Shown in pieces: positions 49,701-58,900 of a stretch of 64,000 nucleotides of DNA. Under the pieces are notes generated by a model. That model saw only the letters and a program-made list of their open reading frames with translations. It had not been told where the DNA came from and did not search any database. The position numbers and the translations under genes were made by a program. Source of the stretch: Apostichopus japonicus (Eukaryota > Echinodermata > Holothuroidea > Aspidochirotida > Stichopodidae); assembly GCF_037975245.1 (NCBI RefSeq), contig NC_092572.1, positions 13,054,769 through 13,118,768 on the forward strand. The letters are read 5' to 3'. Within the stretch, counting starts at the first letter, position 1. Each line of letters opens with the position of its first letter.

Positions 49701-50973
49701 ACATCCTATTATTCTCTTCCTCTGGGTGAAAGTGTCATGTTATCCAATTGCAAACGAAAAGAACATGTTGGCTCCGTGATCGTGGTACTGTTTATCATAG
49801 TCACATCCTTCTTCCCAATGACAATACCGTATCCTTGGGTATAGATTCCCCTTAGGTAAAGGTAACTCGTGGAAGAGGCCAAAGGTCATTTCTGATCAGC
49901 AGACTTTGACAGATTGAACTTTATACAGGAAGGCATTATAATGCCTGAAGAAATAATGCATCCTGCGATCATGTGGTGTCAACTCATACTTTAGAAATGT
50001 TAGCATGCCTGACAGCTGCCCCCCACCCCTCTCAGAGACAAGATTCAGATAAGAGGGGATCCTGGAGTTACAAATATTCTGTAATGATTAATGTTCCATC
50101 TATGGTGGCACACTCTGTGTACTGTGCATCCCTGCTGCATCTGGACCAGGGAGTCCTCCGGGGACCCAGTGCGCAATAGCTTGAATCTTTTACTTTTTGA
50201 GGCTTATCTAACAGTCATTGCATTGAAATTATTTGTGTATTTGTTTGTGTGCACTTGTTTGGTATTCTGAGGACTTGAACAAAGGAATCCCAAGTCCTCA
50301 GATGTCATTTCAAAAGAATCACTGCATCCTCAGAATAATTATATTGTTAAGGGGTATATTTATGGTTTGAGTAGGTGGATTTGAACAATGGCAAAAACAA
50401 TGGGATTCTGTCTGATTGTAAATGTGTGTGGGCAGAATTAGGGGGGGGGGGGCTCTCTTTGAAGTCAGGGGTACTGCCTGGTGATTCAACTGCACAAAGT
50501 CATTTAAATTTGATCCAACCATTACAAATATCGGTGATTTGGTTTCTTCTCATTTCAAAGTACTTCCCTGTGCATAAATAAGTCAGGGCTGTCATTCAGT
50601 CCAGTGTATCAGTCCAAGAAAAATGATTAATCTTAGGCAAGTGGAAGGCCAGACTGTTTGGACTTTTATGAATGTGATCTATCACCCTGACCCCATGCTC
50701 TGTATTGATCCTGTGTTGGTATCAGCAATTAATCTAGGGGGTAGGTCTATGGGGTCCTTCCCTTTGTTGTGCTTCAGAACCAGGAGTTAATACTGCATGA
50801 TTTCACTGCAGTTTTGTAAAGTTAGAATATTAAGTACAGCTGTTTCAACGTTTGGTTTGTATCTCTGAATTGTTTCATCTTTTCGTTCTTACAGGTTTCA
50901 TTATGCAGCCAGAACCTGGGAGACAATGAGAAAGTCGGGCCTGATGTCGGATTTCAATCGTTTGCTGACCTGA
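25747..50973 (+). CDS. SMG9: SMG9, nonsense-mediated mRNA decay factor
   Basis: Eleven coding exons: 25747-25848, 26310-26423, 26935-27208, 29723-29817, 31163-31275, 33096-33303, 34402-34597, 35960-36067, 48703-48834, 49361-49502 and 50895-50973. All junctions are GT..AG in consistent phase, giving 520 aa, the length of human SMG9. An in-frame stop at 25735 precedes the ATG. SMG9 pairs with SMG8 in the SMG1 kinase complex and restrains UPF1 phosphorylation. Residues 1-165 are basic and Pro-rich. The G-like domain starts near 196 with a full P-loop GMQGSGKS (210-217) after DYLVVGVL. Also conserved are VILLDTQPIL, VVVDWFPDLSL, VNLFLIPHF, SLTEKNWFHYAARTW and the C-terminal FNRLLT. Intron 8 (12.6 kb) contains TLCD5 on the other strand. 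Confidence 0.97.
27209..29722 (+). other. SMG9 intron 3, nothing notable
   Basis: The 2.5-kb intron has no supported feature. The ORF at 28735-29022 has no domain or splice partner. Confidence 0.5.
30104..30765 (+). repeat. Minisatellite, about 66-bp unit, SMG9 intron 4
   Basis: About ten units contain CTTGTACTTTTAACCATACC, then AATTACAAGGGAAATTCTAC and a variable TTGTACTCTTAGTTATGCT. Unit length varies by a few bases, with insertions such as CCG or CTG in the ACTCTTA segment. The unbroken 80-codon ORF at 30350-30592 is a by-product of the repeat. Confidence 0.85.
31306..31700 (+). repeat. Polypurine A/G tract, about 390 bp, SMG9 intron 5
   Basis: Starting 31 bp after the donor of exon 5, the plus strand is almost only A and G (for example AAAAAAGGGAAGAAAAAAGG) and ends in a long G run at about 31685-31699. 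Long mirror-like polypurine tracts can form triplex DNA. The Lys-rich plus-strand and Phe-rich minus-strand ORFs here are composition artefacts. Confidence 0.85.
32530..32720 (+). repeat. Degenerate tandem duplication, about 85-95 bp
   Basis: The blocks CATGTCCAAATTGTATGTGC and AGTCACGCAAAGTGTATGTG are repeats of one another. So are TGTAATGTCCAAACATGTC and TGCAATGTCCAAGCATGTC. Two to three diverged units lie in SMG9 intron 5. Confidence 0.5.
33293..33912 (+). repeat. Minisatellite seeded at the SMG9 exon 6 splice donor
   Basis: Units start at ATGCAG/ATGTAG positions 33298, 33421, 33547, 33669, 33796 and 33910, spacings 114-127 bp. The body is G-rich (GGGGAGGAGGTGGACTGAAA, then GAGGAATCACCAGGGGG). 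The first unit begins inside the coding exon: CTGAAATGCAG|GTAGGATAA at the true donor corresponds to CTGACATGCAGGTAGGTTAA in the fifth unit and to CTGACATGTAGGTTGGATAA in the fourth. The array thus carries five extra donor-like sites. Confidence 0.8.
34281..34367 (+). repeat. Two-copy tandem duplication, 52-bp period
   Basis: TCACAAATCAATCAAGGTGT followed by TCTTTCATCTTAATAA occurs at 34281 and again at 34333, without a mismatch over 35 bp. The second copy ends just before the acceptor of SMG9 exon 7 at 34401, so the branch-point region is duplicated. Confidence 0.75.
34745..35100 (+). mobile_element. Penelope-like element 3' fragment, copy B
   Basis: The segment parallels 41145-41490 block by block: a long C/T-rich stretch with TTTCTGTC..TTTGTCC, then TTGTGTTCACCATGCTCATT, TCTGTATTTTGTGCGTG, TTACTGTAACTTGTCATTCA and the hammerhead-type motif. 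No protein-coding part remains. It lies in SMG9 intron 7, in the gene's orientation. Confidence 0.7.
35049..35087 (+). ncRNA. Hammerhead-type motif, copy B (decayed)
   Basis: Helix I strands GCCT and AGGC and the cores CTGAAGA and GAAA remain. Helix II is disrupted (GATCC against CGATT), and the triplet is ATC instead of GTC, which breaks the AC/GT helix III. Probably inactive. Confidence 0.55.
35465..35496 (-). ncRNA. Hammerhead-type motif, copy C (truncated)
   Basis: Read on the minus strand: GCCT, then CTGAGAA in place of CTGAAGA, a shortened middle (AGATCCATG), then GAAACGTCAGGC. One side of helix II is lost, so it cannot fold as a normal hammerhead. It faces copy B, 378 bp away. Confidence 0.5.
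35548..35835 (+). mobile_element. tRNA-derived SINE, copy 1
   Basis: The head GTGGTTAAGGCAGTGGACTT resembles a pol III A box, and GGTTTGAGTCC is a B box 30-40 bp later. A middle domain (TGCCTCTCTTCACCCAGGTG, then TATAAATGGGGACCTG) is shared with the copy in TLCD5. The tail reads TAAAGCGCGTAGAAATGC..GTGCTCTATAAATGAATATA. It lies in SMG9 intron 7. Confidence 0.8.
36068..38055 (+). other. SMG9 intron 8, part left of TLCD5
   Basis: A roughly 120-bp tandem duplication occupies about 36620-36835 (repeated TACTACCCTTAYTATTATTA and ATCAGCTGCTCTTRTTAC). No exon was recognised. The 3' UTR of TLCD5 should extend into the right end, but I saw no AATAAA on the minus strand within about 300 bp of its stop. 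Confidence 0.5.
38056..45406 (-). CDS. TLCD5: TLC domain-containing protein 5 (TMEM136), nested in SMG9 intron 8
   Basis: Coding exons on the minus strand: 45406-45404 (ATG only, inferred), 43818-43614 and 38609-38056. The last two join in phase (T|CC, Ser) and code for 252 aa. With the start codon the protein is 253 aa, close to vertebrate TLCD5. TLC proteins are multi-pass membrane proteins tied to sphingolipid and membrane-lipid handling. Hydrophobic spans include residues 12-32 (ITVVSFLISLVIYNALCLV) and 43-61. Family matches are LGYYTFDTLYYIWHW, MLLHHVVTWYGL, the SGTEISIIICGTEMTTP block (vertebrate SGTEVNAVLFGSEITNP) and the C-terminal NNGFVKID (vertebrate HNGHLKIH). The start rests on GCCACAATG|GTGAGA, a good initiation context ending in a donor, 40 bp after a TATA box. 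The downstream intron holds a SINE array, a hAT element and a Penelope-like ORF. Confidence 0.86.
40505..41143 (+). pseudogene. Penelope-like element ORF, C-terminal part with GIY-YIG endonuclease
   Basis: An uninterrupted frame of 212 codons ends at 41143. Homology begins near 40540. It contains IIAYRRPRNLRDLLVRA, the linker typical of Penelope-like proteins, then a cysteine/histidine cluster (CDRTSRCIVCSHH), then the nuclease: NVIYLISCRVCGIQYVGET with the YLI and YVG strands, a KKRFYGHRS segment supplying the usual Arg, and ERLWMQRLRTI with a candidate catalytic Glu. The GIY-YIG enzyme nicks target DNA for retrotransposition. The reverse transcriptase part is missing, so the copy is 5'-truncated although this domain has no stops. 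It lies inside the hAT-like element. Confidence 0.8.
41450..41488 (+). ncRNA. Hammerhead ribozyme-type motif, copy D (intact)
   Basis: Helix I GCCT/AGGC, core CTGAAGA (41454-41460), helix II GATCC-TGCTA-GGATC with five perfect pairs, core GAAA, helix III AC/GT without a loop, cleavage triplet GTC ending at 41484. It stands about 310 bp after the Penelope-like ORF stop, where such elements carry hammerheads. It is the best-preserved of four copies in the window. With so short a helix III, cleavage would likely need two motifs pairing. Confidence 0.78.
43288..43500 (+). repeat. Dispersed repeat, copy 2
   Basis: This is the partner of 15925-16110, with ordered matches through ATGAAGCACATGTAGCT, GTCATATTTAGACTTG, GCCTTGTGTG, GAAACAT and GGGAAGTTG. 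It lies in TLCD5 intron 2, ending about 110 bp before the exon edge at 43614. Confidence 0.5.
44576..44642 (+). repeat. Microsatellite, (GGTGT/GGTAT)n
   Basis: Consecutive five-base units GGTAT and GGTGT alternate from about 44588 to 44640, within TLCD5 intron 1. Confidence 0.7.
45446..45453 (-). promoter_or_regulatory. TATA box for TLCD5
   Basis: The minus strand reads GGATATAAAGG here, 40 bp before the proposed start codon at 45406. Transcription would begin near 45420, giving a very short 5' UTR. A TATA box inside an SMG9 intron supports an independent promoter. Confidence 0.5.
45454..47379 (+). other. SMG9 intron 8, part right of TLCD5
   Basis: No exon recognised. A C run lies near 46511-46525 and a GT microsatellite near 47084-47106. 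The ORF at 46245-46484 has no family features. Confidence 0.5.
47380..48130 (+). repeat. Degenerate short tandem repeat array
   Basis: The motifs GACAATATGGCAAT, ATATGCCCTATACA and ATATGCCCTGGACA recur at irregular spacing of roughly 25-45 bp, with strong divergence. It lies in SMG9 intron 8. Confidence 0.55.
49503..50894 (+). other. SMG9 intron 10, nothing notable
   Basis: A C run is at about 49600-49612 and a G run near 50442-50451. No nested gene was found. Confidence 0.5.
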
Positions 50974-51468
50974 GACGGCGTCCAAGAAGAACTCGACGTT
51001 GTTCAAAGTTTATGACTCGAAGCCATTTCGACAGGGAATTGGCCAGAAGAGTTTTCCAACAAGAACAGAGGAGGGTGAAGAAGCGTTTCCATGAAAATGT
51101 TTGGATGGTTTGAGAAGCTTTGGAGATTGATGGGTTTGCTTAATATTAAGCTCACAGATTGTGTGATCTCACTGTTGGCTTTTCAATGGAATATGTTCAA
51201 TTCTTGGTGTTTTGAAGCCCAACCCAAACCAGTGAAAGGATCGATCTACTTCTGGAAGATTCAATTCATAAGTAGTTCTAATAATTAGCTTAATGAGTTC
51301 TGTCTGACTTTAAGCAGGTAAACTTTGTAAATCTTGTCCAAAGTTATCGTCAAACTGAACCACTTTCGTCAGACGTTCGTTGTCTGTGCCAATGTGTTTC
51401 TGTCGTAAGGGCCGGCATGCCTATACTCTGCCAAATATTTGATGAATTCATTAATTTATAAAACAAGA

Positions 51469-51474
51469 AATAAA
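51469..51474 (+). terminator. SMG9 poly(A) signal
   Basis: AATAAA 496 bp past the SMG9 stop codon. Cleavage would fall near 51485-51500. Confidence 0.65.
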
Positions 51475-51508
51475 GAATACAGAACAAGTCAAATTTTAGT
51501 TCGTATAT

Positions 51509-51514
51509 TTTATT
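51509..51514 (-). terminator. CFAP126 poly(A) signal
   Basis: AATAAA on the minus strand, 229 bp past the CFAP126 stop. Cleavage would fall near 51485-51500, the same place as for SMG9 on the other strand. Confidence 0.6.
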
Positions 51515-51742
51515 TACAAATGTTCACGGTAGCTCTGTTCTCTACGGGATATATCCTAACGATATTGTTGCACACTACTGGTTAGCCATTCAACCGTCTC
51601 TCCTGTTGTGGCTTATGTGGTTATACAAAATTATCAAAACTCATGGCTAATCCCCAAATTTTCTCTTTCTCCCGAAATCCCTCCGTCTTTACTTTAAAAC
51701 AATCCACAATACAGATATAAGTTTTTGGCTATGATTGCTTTT

Positions 51743-54700
51743 CTATGCGACCATCGGTTCTTGTCCAGGCCTGTCTTCAGGTGTCGATGATTCTGCTAGT
51801 TTCGTGGGTGAATGAGGAGACGGATTGTTAGGACGAATCTCGTCGTTCGGTATTTCTGTCGGTGGTGGAGTCTTCATGTTAGCTTTACTTGAAGATACCT
51901 GAGGAAGTAACAGTTAATGGAAAAGAGAAGAAAGAAAAACACATATTATTGAGATATCATTGAGATATCAAGCAAAGGGAGACATTAGTTCCAGAAAAGG
52001 ATAGAATTTGAATTGAGGATGTTATTTACTGTTTTATGTTACTGTATACTGCAATAGTGGTCTCCATGCTGATTACATAATTAATCAATTCATATTATTT
52101 GATCTGAATAATACTGTTGACCAAAAAAAATATTCATCACCGAAGGACCTTTATCGGGAAAGTTTGGCTTCATTGTTCGAATTGTTGATTATTGAGTGAA
52201 AGTCTCATTTTTTTTAACAAGACAAACATTTTTGACAGCTTTAATGTTTTGAAAGAACTTTTAAAAGATTCAGAAAGTTTTCAGTTGACCTCTTTAATGT
52301 TCTCAATAAAAATAAAATAAATTCACAACATAAAATGGAAAGTGGACTTCTGTTATTTTTTAAATTTTCAATATATTACATTAAATATGCTTACTACAGT
52401 ATAGACTCGTTCATGGTGGAGAGGACTTTACATAGTGCAGTCATATTCATCTTTGCTACAGTTTTCTATATTTAATTTATTTTTAGCTCCTATGTGACTG
52501 AATAAGTGTTGATAAAACTGTCACATTATTCCTTCATTCACTGACTTCAACTAATGATTCCCTATCATATGTTTGGTTAATAATAGCACCAAATATATAT
52601 AGCACCAATTTTCCTTCTAAACACCCTCAGTCGTACCAAAACTTGTTCAAAGGGGAGGGAGGGACTATTGATAGAAAAAATGGCATCCAGAATGTTTTTT
52701 TTCCCTGTCTTAAATAGTCAGACAGTAAGAGTTCTAACAGTAACGACTTGAACGACCAACTCGTAAATTGGTCATCTGTTTTAGAATTTTAAGTAAGACA
52801 AGCTAGTCTCTGCAGATGATCAATCAGGACAAAAGATGATCCCTGTTTCAAATTCATGACAAAGACAGAGAAACATGACACAACTGTATCGGACGTACGG
52901 CAAACTGAAAGACTTCACACCTTTGGTTCTAGTTTCAGGTCTTTCTTTGGTGATTTGGCGTGTTCCATGTACTGTTCGTGAACGATCCTCTGTGTCTTGA
53001 TCCCCCCGACGGCTGGATCGCTTCTGGCCATGTAAGTTGTGATATTTCCAGGGATCTTCCTGGGCATGTCCCAGGTCCCAACAAACTCTCCCCAGGGTGA
53101 CCTCGCTGATTTGGGCACCCCCTCCATTAGATGGCCTCTGTCATTTGCGATGATCTGTGTGAAACCTTCGTACGAGTCTGGTCTCTGTATGAATAAGAAC
53201 CATTTTTTGAAATGCTAGTTTTCATTTTTTATTACAAACTTAGAAATAACACACACATTTACATGTAGCTTATATGTGAATATAACCTAATTTCATTGTT
53301 TTTGGTGATAATGTAATAATATCAGGATATGCAACTATGTTCATGAAATTTATTTTAGACCATATTTGAATTTTTCAGTCTTTGAAGGGGGAATTTTTTC
53401 CCTACAGATTTCTTTGTGCGGTCTCTCAGACAACCATGCAGAGCATTCTGGTTGACCGAAGCACAAATTTGGTTGTCGGAAAAGATAAATAGCAAAATAA
53501 CATGGACCAATTATGCACACCGTAGCAGAGATGTGTAGGCTTGATGAGTAGAACACTAGCTTATGGGGTTCTACCAATTTAACATTTTGTCTCTCTGAAG
53601 GTATTTATTGACAAGTTTACTAGACTATACATCTTTTAATGTCACTGGTTGTGTTATTTTTGTATTGTGGTCTGTAGTGTAGGGGGAAGTAGAATGTTTT
53701 CTGAAAAAATAATTAGATAACTTGTCATCCAGCAATAAGGACTTTTCAAGTACAAATTTTGCAAAATAATCTGTCAACAGTCTATGTTATTTAAAACCAA
53801 GTAATTTCTTTCTACATAACAGGTGTTATGCATTTCCAATAACTTGTTAAGTATTTACCACTTGAAATGTTGAGAATAAACCCAAACTTGTGGAACATTT
53901 TGAACCATGTTGACTCAATACATATTTATGGTGCTGCTTGGATAATCACAACATTACTCAATACGAATTAGGCAATACCTACAATATCAAATTGATTTAT
54001 TCATTGATTAGCAAGCAAATTCTAACGAATCACTGGAGAATGTTAGTTAATATACAGTTAATTAACATACATGTGCTAAATAAAAGTAGAAATATCTTCT
54101 CACCTCTTTATAGGATTTTGGAAGTTGCCAATGTTGTAATCTTCTGCTATCGAAAGCTTTTTCATACTGAGAAGGGGAATAATATGTAAAGAATAAACTT
54201 GAAGCAAAATGAAAAGAAACAAAAACAAAACACAACAAATTGAGGAGACTTTGGTTACATTTCCAGAACTTGGAGGTTACACTAACAAAATTGTAATTTA
54301 CAATGAGTGTTTTCACTGAGATAAGGTAAGTTAGTATGTTAACTACATAGAGGAAGGAAACTAAGGAACAAGAGCCACCGATTTTTCTGATATCCAGAAA
54401 GTACTGGCCTACAAGGTCACGATCACTAATATTAATGGCCAATTTAGCCTTAGGAAATGCTAAATTTCATCTAACTTTAGTTAGGCTACAGTAATGTTAG
54501 TTACTGTTGTGAACAGTTTAATGGGACAAACTAAAACGAATGACAGCGAATGACCGAATGACAATTGACTTTGTACAGGGTTAATTATCATTTGCGAATG
54601 ACAGCGAATGACAGCGAATGACAGAGAATGACAACGAAGGACAACGAATGACAACGAAGGACAGTGTTGAGAAGAGATAGAATGATTAACGGAGTGGAGT

Positions 54701-55267
54701 AAATGCGGTTATTGGTATTCTGCGCAAAAATGATTTGAGGAAAATCGCATGTTACGTGGTTGCAGGGTTTTGGTGTAATTTACGGATAGAAACCACAGGG
54801 AAAGTTTTTGTGTGAGAATGCGCTTGAGTGCTGTGCTTTTTACCTCTGTAGATTTATATAGAAAGATAACTGAAGCCGTTTCAAGATTTATAGTATTGTT
54901 AGTTTCTAACAATTAATATCGGAAAAATGACGTTAAATTTACTTTTTAAAATCAGACTTACAATTTCGCTTACTATAAGGTGCGTTTGTATCTTGTCCGT
55001 ACTTTACTAGATATAGATACCCACGAAGTCTGAATGTGATATCCGATTGAAGCAAATGTCTGTGCTGTCATTACTGTCATTCGTTTTAGTCAACGCAATT
55101 TTTTAGTGTGTACAACATATTGTCATTCGTTATGTGTAACGCAATTGTCATTCGTTTTAGTAACACCCCAGTTTAATTCATATAATGAACAATACATTTT
55201 CATGACGCTAAGACAGTAAGGGTAAGAGAAAAGTACCGACCTGATTTGCGCTAAAATGAGATGCCAT
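51743..55267 (-). CDS. CFAP126: Flattop (CFAP126), cilia and basal body protein
   Basis: Four coding exons on the minus strand: 55267-55241, 54166-54104, 53184-52921 and 51898-51743. Every exon length is a multiple of three, so all introns are phase 0. The protein is 169 aa; mammalian Flattop is about 177 aa. Conserved blocks: the N-terminus MASHFSANQ joined to YEKAFDSRRLQHW (mammalian SANQYEKAF), then EGFTQIIANDRGHL, then PWGEFVGTWDMPRKIP. The C-terminal third (residue 118 on) is Pro/Ser-rich and unconserved, as in other species. Flattop is a microtubule-associated component of motile-cilia axonemes and basal bodies, linked to planar cell polarity. Intron 1 contains a 646-bp MITE. The gene is head to head with EIF3F and tail to tail with SMG9. 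Confidence 0.94.
51899..52920 (-). other. CFAP126 intron 3
   Basis: AT-rich, with no repeat or nested gene seen. Confidence 0.5.
53185..54103 (-). other. CFAP126 intron 2
   Basis: AT-rich, no supported feature. The ORFs at 53350-53577 and 53938-54189 lack family features; the second overlaps the real exon on the other strand. Confidence 0.5.
54523..55168. mobile_element. MITE-like element with 9-bp target duplication
   Basis: The left end GGGACAAACTAAAACGAATG and the complement of the right end, GGGTGTTACTAAAACGAATG, are imperfect terminal inverted repeats that both continue with ACA. CAGTTTAAT flanks both sides exactly (54514-54522 and 55169-55177). Further GAATGACA units sit inside: about ten copies of an 11-bp GCGAATGACA-type repeat at 54590-54664, and inverted TGTCATTCGTT copies at 55075-55160. 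There is no transposase. A 9-bp duplication with G-rich ends would suit Mutator-like or Merlin-like families, but the family is not established. Confidence 0.85.
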
Positions 55268-55930
55268 TTCTCTGAGGTTTCGCGGATATTGTGTTGAACC
55301 GAAGAATTTTGCAATGAATATACCAGCAGTTGGCAATCACACTGTTTCGTTGCCAATGTTGATTAAGTTATACGTGTCGCCAGCACTACTGTATAACTCG
55401 GGCTAGGTTTATCGTACATGAAAGGGCTGTCCAGAAGCAGCCGTCAACTATAGTATTTCGCAATAACAGACATAAACACTTAACCAGTAACCATGGATAC
55501 TCCTGACCTTTGGTCTCTGTAGAAGTAGAGCCAGGACCGGCAAAATGCATCGGCTGCTTATCCTACTTAGCAAGTAGACAAAAATATCAAAATGTATGTT
55601 CAATATTTAATTCAAATTTATTTACGGTAGTCTTTCTATAAAATTTACTAAAATGCTAGAAAATAAAAAAATATTCATACAGAACGATTAGTAGGAAAGC
55701 TAAATACTATCAGGATTCTACGGTAGTTTGTAACGACTCTCAAGATACATTTTCAAGAGGTTTCAGGAACACAGAAGAGACAATTTAGTGATATCCTAGA
55801 TAAGCTATTATGTTAAAAGTATACGTGGTAATAAAGAGTGCTAGGGGTAAAAAAAAACGACCGATTAAGACATCAGGGTGCATTTTCGTAAATTGTAACG
55901 CCTCTTTGCATCCTTACTCTACATTACAAA
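55268..55930. promoter_or_regulatory. Bidirectional promoter region CFAP126/EIF3F
   Basis: The two start codons point away from each other, 663 bp apart, with no other gene between. EIF3F begins in a C/T-rich context (TCTTTGCATCCTTACTCTAC, then ATTACAAAATGGCGG), suggestive of the pyrimidine-rich starts of translation genes. No TATA box is evident near either start. Confidence 0.5.
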
Positions 55931-58900
55931 ATGGCGGCTTCTAATCCACTCAAGTGTCATGTGCACCCAGTTGTTTTATTCAGTATTGTTGATTCCTTTG
56001 AAAGAAGAAGCGATGAAAATTGTCGAGTAATTGGGACACTTTTAGGTTCGTATTGGAATGGAGGTGGATTGGCTTAACTGAGCTAAGTGTTGTTCTTTCA
56101 CTTAATGTAATCGCAAAAGCAGAACACACTAGCATCCTAACGGACTCATTGTATGAGCTTTCTCACGCTAACGTTAGGCTAGGCCAACATATGGTGTACT
56201 GAGCAGTTGTGTACGTTACAGTGTGTCACAGTAGGCTACATTGTACCAATGCCTGTGAGAGTATGACGTTCGCTAATTGTCGGGTATTTTATCGGTGAGG
56301 CAATAGCTAGTAGGCTAGGGATATTTTTTAAGTTGAGGTCAGCTATATATTTTTACTCTAAATTATAACAAAATTAACTTAGCCTATAACTTAGTTAACT
56401 TTAAACTAAGATTCCAAAACTGTAAAAGAAAGTTCATCAATGACTTTACTTTACATTGCCAATTAACTATTATGCATGTTTGATTGATAGTCCATTATCA
56501 TGTGTGATTCTTTTTGTCCACAGGCACAAACATTCATGGTTCAATTGAAGTCACAAATTGTTTTTGTGTTCCACACAATGAATCTGAAGATGAGGTAAAT
56601 ATTGTCCATAGATACTGTATGTGAATTTGAATGATTGATCCAGAAGAAGCAATCTAATAATAATCATTTGCCTGTTACGAAAGAAAACTAAGCCTAGTAT
56701 CTAAGAGAAATTGTATTCCATTTGTTAGATATCGAAGATATTGTTAGATTATTTTTCTGGTTGAGACCATAAAAGGTTGTTGTTGAAGGCGTGCAAGTTT
56801 CCTTTCTATCATTTACCATTGATAGTTGGAACTAATGATAATGAAAATTGAAACTCATGCTAGCTGCATCATTAAAAATCTCTTTACTCTCTCATACATA
56901 TCAGGCCTAGAATTTCACAATTATAGCCACTTGCTAAAATTGCAAACTTGTGCTTAAAAAAATATACTGCTTAAAATCAAGTTCTCACTGGCAGTTTCCT
57001 GAAGTATAGCACAAATTAGTTACTGTACTGGCAGCTTAGAGCAGCACAATAGTATTTGTTTATTATAATTAGAAGTAATACAGGGCTTATTTAGGTATGG
57101 TAATCATGCCGATTCTTTGTTCACAACTTACCACACGTTTATATATTCTTGATATCTACTGGCAGCAAAATGCCAGTGCCCTATCTAATAGCTGACAGTA
57201 AATTCCACTACTATTTAACCTGTAAATAACCCCCAATCTGAGGCCAGCGTACAGTATGTCTAATCTCTCTGTCTCTCCTCTGTTCAGGTTGCTGTTGATA
57301 TGGAATTTGCAAAGAACATGTACGACCTTCACAGAAAAGTGAACCCCGTAGAAATGATTGTTGGCTGGTAAGTAGATCATTTTCAATCTTCCAGATGGTA
57401 GTTAGGTCTTATAGATAATTTCAGTGAACATATTACATAATACATACTGTATGTACCTGATTTCCAAACGGTACTTTAAATACAGCGCCAGTTTTATTTT
57501 TAAATTAAGCTTTAGTTTTATCTACATAATCCACATCAAGAGATGCAACAAATACTTGTCTTAGTTAAAGTGTATTGCAGAGTAGCTGTACACATGAAAG
57601 TATTGATTTTAATATTCATGATACAAATTATCTGTTGACATTTCTGACATAAAGTTATCTCTTGCTTAATTTTGTCCTTCTCAAAGGATGAATCAGTTGT
57701 TTGCCAAACTATGGAAACTGTATTCCTTTGTATGTTTCTCATTCAGGTGTAAAGGTTATCAAATTTATTAATTATCATTTTCTTTGAAGGTATGCTACCG
57801 GTCCGGACATCACAGATCATTCAGTGTTAATACACGACTACTACTCCAAGGAGTGTTTCAACCCCGTACATATCACAGTAGATACCACCGTTGAGAATCT
57901 TCGAATGAGCATGACGGTTTGGGTCAGGTGAGTCTTTAAGTTGAGTAAACTGTACATAACTTTGCCTCCAAAATTGATTTTCAATAGCGTCTGCTGACAA
58001 TTTCAAAGTGAAAACATCTAGGTACTTAGCAGAGATTTAATATGCAACACATGACTTGGTGATGTCACTAATCATCCTTTGCGAGATGGACACCAGTCTA
58101 TTGCAGAGTACCGATGTAGATGTAACTCGGTAGATACTGTACGTCATCCCATTGAAAGTATTTGAAATGCGCATGCCCCCATTATCTAGTCAAAATTGTA
58201 CAAAGTTTGAATTTGAAATAACTTATTGCAAAGATGGAAACAAAGAAAAAAGCAAGCCTCAATTGGAAAGTTTGATGCAATTCTTGTTTTTCTTTTCTCT
58301 TTCCTTTTCATGCAGGCAAAATATGGGTGTTCCCGAGAAGTCGCAAGGAACGGTCTTTGTCCCAATTCCACTTAAAATTACTTGCCATGAGCCCGAAAGA
58401 GTGGCGTGTAAGTTATATATTCAGGGAATAGTTTATCCTGTATCGCACTGCAAATGCTATGCAAAATGGTCAAACTGCTATACAAGTACAGAGATGTAGA
58501 GCAGCTTTTACTTTACACAGGAATACATAGTTTCTTATAAGAGACAAAATTTAGAGCCTTGAAAACTTCCTCATGAAATCTGAACAACTTTTTTTAAGTT
58601 ATTTTATGTTAAGTTACTATTAGTTAAGTAAATTCCCATAGTATTTATTAGTGCATTTATAACATCTGAGGCCTTATATTATTAAAAAAAAAAAAATTCA
58701 CGCTACAATCAGATGATTATCGATTGAAAAAGGAGAACATAAACAGGACCATGAGATGTAAGCCTTGCACCGTAACAATCCATGGTGAACAGTTTCTGCT
58801 TTAAACATGATAAAACAACTAGGAAAAGATCTTCACTCCACCAATGTTAAACTATACTAAACAGGTGGTCAAGTGGTTAAGGCAGTGGACTTGTGATCTA

